Positions 11,085 to 22,344 of a stretch of DNA of 64,000 bases are shown one piece after another. Position 1 is the first letter of the stretch; every line of letters begins with the position of its first letter. A program made the translations under genes and the position numbers. The notes beneath the pieces are model-generated. The model made no database searches. It had not been told where the DNA came from and worked only from the letters and a program-made list of their open reading frames with translations. The DNA is from Tetracentron sinense (taxonomy: Eukaryota; Streptophyta; Magnoliopsida; Trochodendrales; Trochodendraceae), in NCBI GenBank assembly GCA_015143295.1, contig CM026568.1, positions 29,768,441-29,832,440 of the forward strand, written 5' to 3'.

Positions 11085-11891
11085 ACCAATAAGATATAAT
11101 GCCACCAGAGATCTGATTACTAAAATGTAGATAACAGCCAATACACTGAACTATTTGTAGAATCAGTGACCAACTAATAGCAACAGATCGACCAATACAT
11201 GCAGGTACTAAGATTTGGTAAACCATATGTCAAAAGCCTGATTAGAATATGGGTTAAAACCTGTGCAGTGTTCACTTCCTCCTAAATAATCATTATATGG
11301 TAGGACTAAGCCAACTGAGCTTCTGTACCCTCAGGGAGCCCCAAGTAGCAGCACTAATACGGATAAGAAAGAATCTTGAACCGACCATGGTAGAGAAACT
11401 GAGAAAGAATGGTTGCTAAGAAAGAGGATGCAGGATATTCACAATTTTGATATGCAGTGTAAAACCTATATTGACATTCAAACTTAATCATTATCAATAG
11501 CACAAGAAACAAGAATAGAAGAAGACATGAGTAACATGATCTGATTTTAGATCTGAGTCTTGAATTACGGAAGTTTGGAGCTCGTATATGACGCGTGATG
11601 CATAGCAAAAACTAGATCTATCTATTCCTCCAACTATATTATCAAATTTTACCACATCATGAGTGTTCTCTAGTAAAGTGGACAAAAAGGTAAAAATAAA
11701 GAAGTGATATGGTCCATAGTAAAAAAATATATTCACAGTTGACCTCCATCAATGAGGACATCAGAGACTACCACATCACGGAGCACCAGAGCATCTGCAA
11801 TCCGAAGAATGGCAGTGTTTCCTTTGTATAAACTAGTCATGCTTAGCTTTTAAGACTTCACAAAATCATAAATCTGTGCATTAGAGAATAG
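11085..11891. other. Intergenic DNA with one intriguing small minus-strand ORF
   Basis: No annotated gene. On the minus strand 11840-11733 encodes a complete 35-residue frame containing KGNTAILRIADALVLRDVVV, which looks more protein-like than its surroundings and could be an orphan exon. I cannot assign it to a family. Nothing else is supported. Confidence 0.3.
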
Positions 11892-12392
11892 CTAGGAAGC
11901 ACGGATACGAATACGGGATATGGGTACGGCAAAACCTAAAAAAACAGGATCCAGGTACAGGTACAGCCAGGATACATCTATAATTCTTTTTAAAAATAAT
12001 AATAATACTATATTTTGTATTATAATTACAAAATAACCATTGGTTCAATTTTGTTTATGTATAAAAAGGACCCATGTCCATGCAAAAGCAAAAGAAATAG
12101 GGTCATCTCATCATCCACTAAGCAAAAAAGAAAGTCATCCTATCATCCACTAAGCAAAATATAAAGAAGACCATGTCCATGCAAAAACAAAAGAGAGATA
12201 GGATCACACCCTTGGTCTCACAAAAAAAACCGTATCCCTATGTATCCATGCCGTATCCGAAATTTTAAAAAAAATTGTTTTTAGTTAACCGGATACATCT
12301 AAGCTGTATCCCATACGTATCCCTCCGTATTGGAGGCATATCCGTATCCGATATGGGTACGAAGACCTATTTGAAGTATCCGTGCTTTCTAT
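11892..12392. repeat. hAT-type MITE with 8-bp TSD
   Basis: Terminal inverted repeats CTAGGAAGCACGGATAC and GTATCCGTGCTTTCTAT bound a 501-bp element. The 8-bp TSD GAGAATAG is perfect (11884-11891 and 12393-12400), the hallmark of hAT insertions. The interior has short direct repeats (CATCCACTAAGCAAAA, CATGTCCATGCAAAA) and no coding region, so it is non-autonomous. Confidence 0.85.
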
Positions 12393-12400
12393 GAGAATAG

Positions 12401-13489
12401 AGACATGACAACATGGTAGTGAACACAATAATTGAACCAACTCCCAAGAATCTAAAAAGAAATTTGATTACTACTGTTGCGCAGATCAGACAAACTCTGC
12501 CGGCGGAGAAAAATACCTTAAGTAAAATCATTTCTATAGTTCTATTACCTTAAAATTAGATCACTAGAGCAGACAATGCAATTTGCAGTTGGAAACTGGA
12601 GGTGAAGAAAGGGATTAGTAAATTTACATTTATCTGAAACTTTCTCTCCGTTGTATCAATATCAACATAATAAGCTTGATGAATTTGGTCATGTGCCTAT
12701 TTCGACTTCTGGATCGTGCAAACAGGAAGAGAAAGAGAATCACTGATAAGATGATGAATATAAATATCTGCAAACCATCAACATTGTTTGCCTTCATAAA
12801 AATTGAAATTCAGCTGAAAGGTGCCTCAAAATTTATCTAAATGTACAATAGTTCATAGGTAGGTAATATTGGTTTTGAATTCCAAATAAAGAAAATGTTA
12901 TACATAGAAATGTTTCTGAGAACCATTCCACGAGATGCGCAAAAGCATCAGGACGTTCACTCACAAAAAACACACAACAGAACAGAAGCAAATCATTAGT
13001 GTCAACTGCATACCAGGACAATTCACCAGATAATCTTAACTGAATACCTTTCAGCCTTATTATAACAAGAAGTAAAACTAGCATTTTAAAGATTCAAGCC
13101 CATAAAAAATTAAAATCAAACAGTAATAAATAAGAAATAGAGGTTAACACCCAGAAAAGGAAAACAAATTAGTCTTTTAATCAGATATAAATACACAACA
13201 TTTCTGATACAATCTAAAAATCTCTCAACTATATAATTGCCCAACTTAATGCAATAAAAAATAACTAGTATTTGAAATATTCTAGCAATTAATGACTAAA
13301 ACCACTAAAACCAGATAATAGAAAGGTTAACACCAAAAGGCCTATATATACTTGCTCCTTAACCAGATAATAAGTTCCAAAAAGGTAAACAGTACGCAGT
13401 CAAATAAATAAATGTTACTGAGATCGTCTCATAGAGGCCAACAGTACATTCATCCAAGCTATTGACTGATTCTTCTTATCTGTAGTGCT
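12401..13489. other. Intergenic DNA beside a ThrRS fragment
   Basis: A minus-strand open frame at 12833-13084 includes RLSGELSWYAVDTNDLLLF and is hydrophobic, but I cannot place it and see no splice-linked partners. It lies 3' of the threonyl-tRNA synthetase fragment, in the same orientation, so it could be part of the same duplicated block, but it does not resemble the C-terminal domain of that enzyme. Confidence 0.35.
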
Positions 13490-13720
13490 TATGATTGAGA
13501 TTTCTCTGACACGGGGCAAACAATTGCTCATGTGTACTCAGCCAGAAGGGCAATTTTCCTTTGTAGTGTCCCCAAAGTAAAGCAAGCATATGCTCAACAG
13601 ACCCTAGGATGCCCCTGTGGACTGTGTATCATAGTAAAGGTCTCACTCTTTTAGCTTCAACTCTACCGATTACAAAAGGCAGAAACAAGGAGGCTGAAAG
13701 TCAAGCTGCAACCACAGGTA
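13490..13720 (-). pseudogene. Threonyl-tRNA synthetase fragment (pseudogene)
   Basis: Read on the minus strand, this block carries diverged pieces of the class II catalytic core of threonyl-tRNA synthetase: LQLDFQ, then a VEAKRVRP-like stretch, then GILGSVEHMLALLWGHYKGK and LPFWLS, ending in PVSEKSQSY. In intact plant enzymes these occur in that order ([46 protein letters not shown], SEKSQ). The frame must change near the HEQLF segment to keep the match, and short duplications interrupt the MIHR region, so it is not functional. The absence of flanking exons suggests a fragment of a duplicated gene. The match rests on recall of the family, not on an alignment. Confidence 0.75.
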
Positions 13721-14327
13721 TTCATCAATTAAGTAGCAAATAATATTTATAATAATCCTGCAAAAGTCAGAAACTAAAGAAAGAAAGAAAAAGAAAATAA
13801 CCATGATGTTATAAATAACCCGTAATGTTGCACAACAGAATTTTCTCTTTAAAGGCTAAAGCATTAAAAAATTAATTTTTATCTTTGGTCCAAAAAATGC
13901 ACCATCTACTTCATTTATCTGTACAATAAGACTCAGCAAGTAGCTTAACAGGATGCTGAGAAAATAGAAACAATGGACATACAGAGAATATTGCTCAAAC
14001 AAGCAAGAGATGCTAAACAGTAGCGAAGTTCCTCCAAACTTTTTGATTAGTAAGCAAAGAGGTGATCTACCACGGAAGGCCCCACGTCATGGATAACGGG
14101 GCTTGAACCCTTTCCGCCTAATTAGTGAAACCACTTAAGATCCAGACTGGACAATAAATAGAGACATAGAGTACTTCTTGATTGGACCATAATCCGAATT
14201 ACTTACCAGCCTGATGATCTAAACTAGCTTATCAATTTTTTGGAGGATCAACAGAAATATGTTTTTTTAAAGGGAAACAGAATATGTTCAACATCTAGCA
14301 AGAATAAGTTCATCGATTGGATGGTAA
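13721..14327. other. Intergenic DNA, weak SINE-like trace
   Basis: No gene seen. The minus strand near 14062-14140 has a box-B-like GGGTTCAAGCCCC preceded by a possible box A, suggesting an old SINE without clear ends. Confidence 0.3.
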
Positions 14328-15519
14328 GGGTCATTAGTTGATGTTTGGTTTTCTTTCTTCTGATTCACACGGGAGGTGCTCTATTGATGGATGGTTCAGC
14401 TCTATTGATGGGTGGTCCAGAACCATAAATTCTTCCACCAACAAGATTGCCTTGTTCAATAAAGAATATTAATTTCTAAACCTTTCTCAAAGATTGCATC
14501 ACCATCCCCTTACCCCTTGTCTGACTCATCTGGTTAAATAGACCCCTTCATATCTTTGCTAAAATAACATGTCGCTAAAACATTATTATCATACAAAAAA
14601 AATGACACTTTTAAGTCCTTAGTTTTTATGCTATTATCCAACTTCTTTAAAACCTTAACTTTTCAAAAGATGCACATATAGTGAGTAAGAATTTTGCATC
14701 TACTAAAAATGAAGAAATCATTTGCCCTGCATTTACTATGTCGACACATTCTTAATGTTTCTCCCTTGATAAACCTCCAATAGAGAGCTATTTCTCATGG
14801 AATCAACATAATTGAAGAGTTTTACATTACAGTCTCCAACCTAAGCCCATCAAATGAAGCGCTATCTTAAAGATGTGGTCAAGGCTCAATTTTTTTCAAG
14901 ATATAGGATTAGTGTCATGCTCCTTTCTCGTTCTCAGAAGCTCAACTAATAGCATTTCTAGAGTCACCCTCAATAACAAGAGTTCTCAAGTACAAAACAT
15001 TGGCAACGTTTAGGCTTGTATAAGAGACAAAGGCTCGGCTTTATTTCAGTAGCACTCCCCCAGGATCCGAGAAGAAATAAACAAGTCTGGATTCACAATC
15101 TTTGAGAGAGAGAAAAACCTTATATCGAAGGGATTGGGTTCCCAGACAGCAAGTGTTAAAATTTAGCTTAATAATGCCTTCTCTACGGTCTCCGACCTGA
15201 ATAGGGGTAAGAGAAGCATGAGTGATGAGAGTACGGATCTACTATTCCAATCTATTAAAATTTCATTCCAACAAGCTCCATGAAACTACTTTCAGAAAGA
15301 GCCCAACACGCTATGACAACCTTGACACTATCTATGATAACAGAAGAGTTACCATAAAGAATCCTTCCATTCCTTTCCTCCCAAATTCCCCACAACATGG
15401 CTAATAAGGAGGCTTCCCAAAGAACACGTCTCTTAGTCCCAACGGGCCACCATCCCATTTTCTTTAATTCCAAGGTTGGCTAATGATAATGCGAATGAGA
15501 TAGTCAAAGAGGGAGTTTT
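14328..15519. repeat. Tandem duplication, copy 1 (contains a LINE remnant)
   Basis: This copy and 15540-16506 share long near-identical stretches (for example around TATGTCGACACATTCTTAA and TCCAATAGAGAGCT). The minus strand at 15255-15473 reads VLWEASLLAMLWGIWEERNG, a motif typical of the region after the reverse transcriptase in plant LINE ORF2 proteins. The duplicated block therefore carries a LINE fragment. Copy 1 has about 190 extra bases near its start. Confidence 0.7.
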
Positions 15520-15539
15520 TTTAAATATTGATTGCATGG

Positions 15540-16506
15540 TGGGTCATTAGTTGATGTAAACCATCCCCTTCATATCTTTGCTCAAATAAAATGTCGCTGA
15601 AAATATGTTATCATACAAAAATGACACTTTTAATCCCTTAATTTTTATGTTATTATCCAACTTCTTTAAAACCTTAACTTTTCAAAATATGGCACATATA
15701 GTCAATAAGAATTTTGCATCTACTGAAAATGAAGAAATCAATTGCCCTGCATTTACTATGTCGACACATTCTTAACACTTCTCCCTTGATAAACCTCCAA
15801 TAGAGAGCTGCCTCTCATGGAATCGACTTGATTGAAGAGTTTTACATTACAGTCTCCAACCTAAGTCCATCAAATTAAGTGCTATCTTAAAGAAGTGGGC
15901 AAGGCCTGAATTTTTTTCAAGATATAGGATCAGTTTCATGCTCCTTTCTTATTCTCAGAAGCTCAACTAATATCATTTCTAGAGTCACCCTCAACAACAA
16001 GAGTCCACAAGTTCAAAACATTGGCAACTTTTAGGCTTGTATAAGAGACAAAGCCTCAGCTTTATTTCAGTAGCACTCCCCTATAGGATCCGAGAAGAAA
16101 TAAACAACTCTACATTCACAATCTTTGAGAGAGAGAAAAAAACTTATATCGAAGGGCTCGGGTTCCCAACACAGCAAGCGTTAAAATTTAGCTTGATAAC
16201 ACCTTCTCTACAGTCTCCGGCCTGAAATAGGTGCAAGAGAAGCATGAGTGATGAGAGTACAAATCTAATATTCCAATCTCTTAAAATATCATTCCAAACC
16301 CAACACACTATGGCAACCTTGAATCTATCTATGATAACAAAAGAGTTACTATAAAGAATCCTCCCATTCCTTCCCTCCCAAATTCCCCCACAACATGGCT
16401 AAAAGGAGGCTTCCCAAAGAACATGTCCCTTAGTCCCAAAGGGCCCGCCCCCCATCTCATTTTCTTTAATTCCATGGTTGGCTATTGAGATAGCCAAAGA
16501 GGGAGT
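15540..16506. repeat. Tandem duplication, copy 2
   Basis: The block starts with GGGTCATTAGTTGATG, as copy 1 does at 14328, and ends with CAAAGAGGGAGTT, as copy 1 does near 15517. The LINE-like minus-strand motif (LWEASFLAMLWGIWE) is again present but differently decayed. Divergence is a few percent by eye, so the duplication is moderately old. Confidence 0.7.
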
Positions 16507-16721
16507 TGTGAGGGCCATTTTTTTTTTTTGGACAGGACATGTCTTAATAACTTCTTTTCCTTGTTCTCTCTTTTCTATCCACTTTATTTTAACTTTGATA
16601 TTCTCCATCTTTTTTAATAGATTCTCGTTATTGATATAAGACTCTCACCTCCTATGAACAAGGTATTGCACAAACATCCAATCATATACCAAGGGAAAGT
16701 ACCAAGATTATCCCTACACTT

Positions 16722-16889
16722 TTTTTTTTTTTGCTGCGGTTATCATTTAACTACGTTAGTAGGTTAGAACGGTCAAAAGTTAGCTTCGGCAGTGGAGCTC
16801 ATGCAACTCATACCCGGGGGGGATTGGATCCCCAGATCTTCCTCCACTGAAGGCCACACCCCTACCACTTACGCAAGAGGCGGGGGTGT
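16722..16889 (-). mobile_element. tRNA-derived SINE, minus strand, 15-bp TSD
   Basis: The plus strand shows poly(T), then on the minus strand CTTGCGTAAGTGGTAGGGG (box A-like) and GGGATCCAATCCC (box B-like), matching the copy at 8031. The perfect TSD ATTATCCCTACACTT occurs at 16707-16721 and 16890-16904. About 168 bp and apparently full length. Confidence 0.85.
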
Positions 16890-16904
16890 ATTATCCCTAC
16901 ACTT

Positions 16905-18338
16905 CACAGCACCTATTTTATCACTTTGATCAAATAAAACTGACCTTGTTCCCCATCATTATGAAAGATAAACAATAGGCCATTGCTAAGCAAAAGTTCC
17001 ATGCCATTAGAAATGTTTTTTTGCCATTCTCTTATCAATATTGTCCCATGATTTAGTGAATCCCATTAAAATATTTCCCAAAAGAACACCACTCTATGCA
17101 TTCTATAAAAAATGGTCTCAATCCTCTTCCAAAAGATGTGGGAAAGACATGTTTGCTCAAATAATTCATGTTGCTGTTACCATGCCCTGTCTTGAACATC
17201 ACTTGATGCACTATGGGGAAACAACTGGGAACACAACAACCCCCCTCGCCTCTTCTACCGTTCTTCCTCTATCCAAAGTTCCTAACAATCAAGCAAATCC
17301 GCCAGGGCTGTCTAGAATAATCAAGACTTAGAGATTATCGGTTATGGTCGACTGATTTTAAAGGCTAGTTCTCACCATGGTTCAACATATTGGTATCGGG
17401 AACCGTATCAGTAAGTCGAATTTTGGAGATGTATCAACGTATTAGTCCATATAGGTCGGTGGGATGCGTTGAAAAAATTTAAGATCCGCTATGAAACGCT
17501 TGGATACGCAAGGAAAAACATGAAAACCTTACATAAAACCTCTATTAATGCAATGAGGGCCCTCAACTATATTTATAACCATATATATGAGAGTCAATAA
17601 TTTATAAGTTAAAAAATCAATCATGCTGATAATCAATTAGCATTGGCTAAGAAGGTGGTTATAAACCACTCATCTTAGTCAAGCTTCCAATGCTAGGCAT
17701 TAACCCACTAACCTTTTGAACAAATACTAACCCAGTAGCTCACAAAGCTGAGATTATAAAAAAAAAAAAAAAAAATTTCACTTAGCCACCTAGAGGCAAT
17801 ACAATCTAGATATAAAAACCTTACATTCAATTAATTAAATAAGAAAATATTGAATTACAACCGTAAAGTAAATTACATACATATCACTAAGCTTAATACC
17901 ACATTGAGCTCAGTGTCGGATCGATCGGTGTGAGCTCAGGAACTCAATAAAGTGATACATATAGGTGAGCAAGACATATTGACAATAAAGTGGCCAACTC
18001 ATGTGAAAGTTGTATGTGAACAGGTCCATATGTATGTCGATCGGTTATAAATCTGAGAGTTGCAAAATATGTTCATAAATGTCACTGGATGCTTGGGACT
18101 AAGCATGTAGTGACCTAACACCATATAGAAACCAAAGTGTGAAATAATTTTACCATTTTAATGATATTTTGACATATTACAAAGAATGAGCTCTTAAGAT
18201 TCGAAAAAAAGCCTTGCAAGTTGGAAGTTGAAACATGAAGATGATTACAGAGTCAGTAAATGAAATGAAATGGATTCCGGAGACAATACCTCTCCTCTAG
18301 AGGTACATACAGCGCCAAATGCTCCATCTCAAGTGACT
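16905..18338. other. Intergenic DNA with decayed transposon traces
   Basis: The minus strand near 16980-17330 may continue the LINE-like material of 14.3-16.5 kb, but no motif is firm. A poly(A) run lies near 17757-17775. Around 17380-17520 the sequence has repetitive GTATC/GATAC words like those of the hAT-type element at 11892. No gene supported. Confidence 0.35.
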
Positions 18339-18640
18339 GAGCCCTAGAAGACCGAAATGTATCGCGCCCCTTCATCGGTATGGGAATGGGAATAAATTCA
18401 GTTCCTAGTCTCGGAGAATTCCATTTACCTCTACTCGGAAGTACTACGCGTATAACTTCGTTCGAGCGGGACAAGCAAAAAACCGACCAAATTTACCTAT
18501 GTCCAATACTCAGACCGAACACACGCATGGCTTGTCGCAGTGCTAGTGTATCTCCCTTTGAGGAGGAGTGACTCCTGTTCGAGTCCTGGTGTGACCGTTG
18601 AGCGCCAACCTTTGACTTTTAAACCCCTCACCCCGACCCC
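18339..18640 (+). repeat. Duplicated segment with SINE-like tail, copy A
   Basis: GAGCCCTAGAAGACCGAAATG and about 130 following bases recur at 21815. The last third (18530-18600) has box-A-like and box-B-like blocks (TGTTCGAGTCCTGGTGTG), suggesting a SINE. The first part is more GC-rich than its surroundings and of unknown origin; an organellar insert is possible but I could not place it. Confidence 0.6.
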
Positions 18641-18844
18641 TGACATAGATATAGATAGATAAATAAGGCTTTGGATTGTCTCTGGCGAAGCCAGAAACTC
18701 CTCTCGCGGTTCCATACATTGTGCGACAGTTGGCAAAAAAAATGGGGAGAAGTCATTCCATTTTCTCCCCATGATTTTGACTTTCCCCGTTTGATATCTC
18801 TCCCCTTTACTCTCATACACTTATCGTAACATGTCTTAATATGT

Positions 18845-18888
18845 GTGGAGAAGTCAAAATCATGGGCCCATGATTTTGACTTCTCCAC
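18845..18888. repeat. Perfect 44-bp palindrome without spacer
   Basis: The left arm GTGGAGAAGTCAAAATCATG continues with GG and is followed directly by its exact reverse complement, centred on GGGCCC at 18864-18869. Related words occur 80-100 bp upstream (GGGGAGAAGTCA...TTCTCCCC at about 18743-18770). It could be the core of a foldback element or a cruciform-forming site. Confidence 0.9.
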
Positions 18889-20770
18889 CACTTATAACCT
18901 ATTCTATGGAACCCCGAGACAAGCCCTTTCTGGATTCACCGTAGACAATCCAAGGTTGATAAATGAAGGGAAATAGTTAACGTACTCATGAAATCCATCC
19001 AACCAATGAACTATCCCTTCAAAGACTTTTTTTTTTTTTGTACTTGCTCCGATTATTTGTTCGACCGAAGCTCCTAATTCATAGTCCGTCTCTGTCAAAG
19101 AATGGTGACAGTATAGAAATGCTGAATATGCATAGTAAGATTGTATAAAATTTAGTGTTACAAGTACAAAATGGGCAACCATACCTCTAGCTAGGAATTA
19201 GGATGGCAAAACTGTGTTCCTCTTTGAGAGGATGTCCTGAATAATTTAACTCGTAATAGATTAGTAGAAAGTTCTCACGGATGATGGGCCAAGAGGACCA
19301 AATCACCAAGTGACCCTAGCAACTACTCCAAAAGTGTAATTTTCCGCTCTCCAAGTTAGAAACCATCATCATTTAATCATAGACCAACAATATCCTTCTA
19401 AAACCAAAGTCGTTCTGACTATACATTCATAAAATAGTCTCAGTGTGGTATAAATGTTCAGGTTTTGAGATCGGCCTCCACTTTGGTTGGCTAGTCGATC
19501 TTCCCTTCTCCGAATTGACATTTTTATCACCCTCGTTGTACTTACTCTTTCAAAGGATTACCCATTGAAGCGACCAAACTGACGGGACTACGGGACTAAG
19601 GAGATCTTGGACTGTATAAGGTATACCGTGTACCATGTTCGAGTATCAATTGGGTGGCTCTGATTGTGCTCCATTATTTACTATTTAGGATGAGTAGGAG
19701 CAAGACATGATCTCAAGCCTGGCCCACGGTGAGTTGGCCAACTGGGCTTGGGCTGGACTTAGGCTTGTAGTTGTAAATGAAACCGCGAGTCCTACTTGGC
19801 CAAGTTTTGAAGCCCCTGTCCGGGGCCCAAATTGAGCTCACAAAGACCTCGATTACAAACAAGGTCCGAACCAAGTCGCTTAGGTTGCCACCCTGTAAAT
19901 GAAGGGTTGGGACGTGTGTGCTGCCATACTAAAATTATAAGAGTGAGACTTGATCACAACACTTCACACGTCTGGGAAAATATGTGAAAGATTCTTTGTT
20001 TTCTAGATCTAGGAAATGCTCTCTTTTCCAAAGCACATGTCCTTGCTTATTCTAGTTGTAGTGAAGTAGAAGAAGCTCATATTTTATACTAATCCTTTCT
20101 CTCCTTCTAGCTCTCAACAAAGAAGATTAGCATGGTTCGGCACAAGGATAACATGTACAAATTGAGTTATCTACCTTAGAGTGAAACAGCCTTTAGATTA
20201 GAGGAGTGCTCAAATTTTTTCCAAACTCTCAAAAGGTGGGTGTAGCACGTGGAGTTGTTACTCCATCAACAGGTTTAAGAAAACAAAATTTTCAATCGTT
20301 GAATGTTTTATCGGTTACACTTATCACTACTATTGTAAGAGCTTACAAGTTTGTTAATAGGGCTAACATATTTCACAAGATTATTTGGCTACTCTTTAGC
20401 GTAGGTAAACCCAACTTTGAACTCTTAGGTTTTCTTACAAATTAAGGGCATTGGCTTCGCCAATTAGGGAGGCATTTCCCAGCATGGATGGAAATTTTTT
20501 CAAACAATGGAGAAGCATTAAAAAGAAAAGGAACCTTTAAACGCGTTCCTCGTTTCTATTTTGGTGACTCTCCTACTGAGCCATGCAGCCTGGGTAGGCT
20601 AGGCTCAACCTGATCCAACCCATGCTCAACTTAACCACTGGCCGGGCCTGGGCTGGTTTTTCAGACTTTGGATGGGGCTTGGATTGTGGCCTCGAGCAAC
20701 CTGAGTCCGAGCTCGATAATGTATACTATAATCAATACATCATTGCATAATTGACTGATATTATTTATTT

Positions 20771-21122
20771 GACTAGTAATCTTCTCCGGTTGTAACCGGT
20801 TTTTGCCAAAACCAGTTATATTCCCGAGGTGGCCATGTGTCCTGTTTACACCCTTTAATTGTGGTTAAGATTCACCCATCCCTAGGGTTCACCCATCTAT
20901 TTTTGGTTTTTAGAAAAAAATTTAACCTTAGGACATAATGAATTTTAACCTCGGTTAATAAATTATTTTATTATTCTTAAAAAAAACCAATGATAGGTGA
21001 CTGAACCCTAGGGGTGAGTGAATCTTAACCACAGTTAAAATGTGTCAAAAGGGACATGTGGCCACCTCAGGGGTGTAACCGGTTTTGGCAAAATCGGTTA
21101 CAATCGAAGATGATTACGTCCC
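20771..21122. repeat. Double-hairpin Mutator-like MITE, copy in duplication A
   Basis: The 352-bp foldback starts GACTAGTAATCTTCTCC and ends with GATGATTACGTCCC. Near each end is its own small palindrome (TAACCGGTTTTTGCCAAAACC and TAACCGGTTTTGGCAAAATC). The inner arms carry TTGTGGTTAAGATTCACCC and its complement. The 9-bp TSD is TATTTATTT / TATTTATTA (20762-20770, 21123-21131). No coding capacity. Confidence 0.85.
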
Positions 21123-21131
21123 TATTTATTA

Positions 21132-21289
21132 AGGGAAATACTAGTGAGACTGCAAAAGGTCGAGACCAAGACTGCGCATGTGATGAGCGGATCTTAAAAA
21201 AATATAATCATATTTATGAAAATTTTGAGATCCATTCATCACATGCGCGGTCTCGGTATGGTCTCAGCCCTTTGCGGTCTCAATAGCAA
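21132..21289. repeat. GGTCTCAGTAGC foldback MITE, copy in duplication A
   Basis: The left end CTAGTGAGACTGCAAAAGG answers CCTTTGCGGTCTCAATAG on the right. Inner arms (GATGAGCGGATCTTAAAAAA and TTTTGAGATCCATTCATCAC) are also inverted. TATTTATTA lies on both sides and is shared with the element at 20771, so two elements used one target. Related copies: 27587, 54128, 61788. Confidence 0.75.
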
Positions 21290-21814
21290 AGTCTATTTAT
21301 TAATGGATAGTCTACCCAACGGATGATGGAATTTATGGGCAATTTATTTTCTTTTCTTTTGTCCTGCTCATCAACAAAAAAAAAAAGTGGTAGCGAAAAC
21401 AATTCTTCACTTTTCAACAATTTGAGGGCCCGGGATGTTAAAAAATGAAGGGCTATATGGAGATTTTAGAACCCTGTGTTGGGGGTGTCGAGTTCAAAGG
21501 TAGGGCAGGGAAATAAAGAGTAGTAATGGCTTCTATGTGGGGGACCCACCAAACTAGTAGTGTGGGGCACCACATACGAAACCTAGTGGGGGAGAAGAAG
21601 GGTATGTTCATGTGCAAGCATGTGCGTTCCGTTCCCACACTACTAAACTCCAGCCAAGGAGGCAAGGACGGCACTCAACAGCATGCAATAACACCACCCC
21701 CATCACCATTCACCTCCACCACCACCTCCACCTCCACAGTTAATAAATTAAAAGAGGATCATTCCAAATTCAGCCGAACATCAAAGGAGAGAAAATGAAC
21801 CTGCACGAGGATAT

Positions 21815-22140
21815 GAGCCCTAGAAGGCCGAAATGTATCGCGCCCCTTAATCTGTATGGGAATGGGAATAAATTCAGTTCCTAGTCTCGGAGAATTCCAT
21901 TTACCTCTACTCAGAAGTACTACGCGTATAACCTTGTTCGAGCGGCTCATGTTTGGGGATTCGGAAAAATACCACATGTACCTATAGTGGTCCAATACTC
22001 TACCGAACACATGCCTGGGTTTGTCCTAGTGGTAGGGTATCTCCCTTTGGGGAGGAGTGGGGAGGAGTGACTCGTGTTCGTGTCCTGGTGTGGCCACTGA
22101 GCGCCCACCCTTAAGTTCTAACCCTCGACCTGAACTAAGG
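21815..22140 (+). repeat. Duplicated segment with SINE-like tail, copy B
   Basis: Matches 18339-18640, with a local GGGGAGGAGT duplication. The SINE-like part is better here: TTTGTCCTAGTGGTAGGGT as box A and TGTTCGTGTCCTGG as box B, near 22020-22095. It marks the start of the second unit of the large duplication. Confidence 0.6.
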
Positions 22141-22344
22141 AATGCTAGCCCTACTCTCATAATTCAAAATATAATTCATATTGACAACTTTAGGGCTCCA
22201 TACAAGGTCATTTGTTTAGAGCTGTGCTAGGTGTTGATTTTGGGCTAAAAATAGAGAGAACAATGGAGAATGCTTGAGGGTATGCCTAGCACACGTCTTT
22301 GTTTAATTATCCAAAAGATACTAATTATGAACAAGCGCTCTCGT

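Larger units (their letters stand above)
19012..21738. repeat. Segmental direct duplication, copy A
   Basis: About 2.7 kb that recurs at 25286-28194 in the same orientation. Both begin in CTTCAAAGAC plus poly(T) and end in CACCACCTCCACCTCCA. Copy A has about 190 bp (about 19440-19630) absent from copy B, and it lacks the solo LTR found in copy B, so it preserves the empty insertion site. Together with 18339-18640 it forms the first unit of a larger tandem duplication. Confidence 0.85.

Noticed and set aside
18253-18571. Open frames with IPIPIPMKGRD and similar, thought to be an organellar gene
   Set aside because: The sequence recurs at 21815 as part of a duplicated repeat; I could not match it to any chloroplast or mitochondrial gene.
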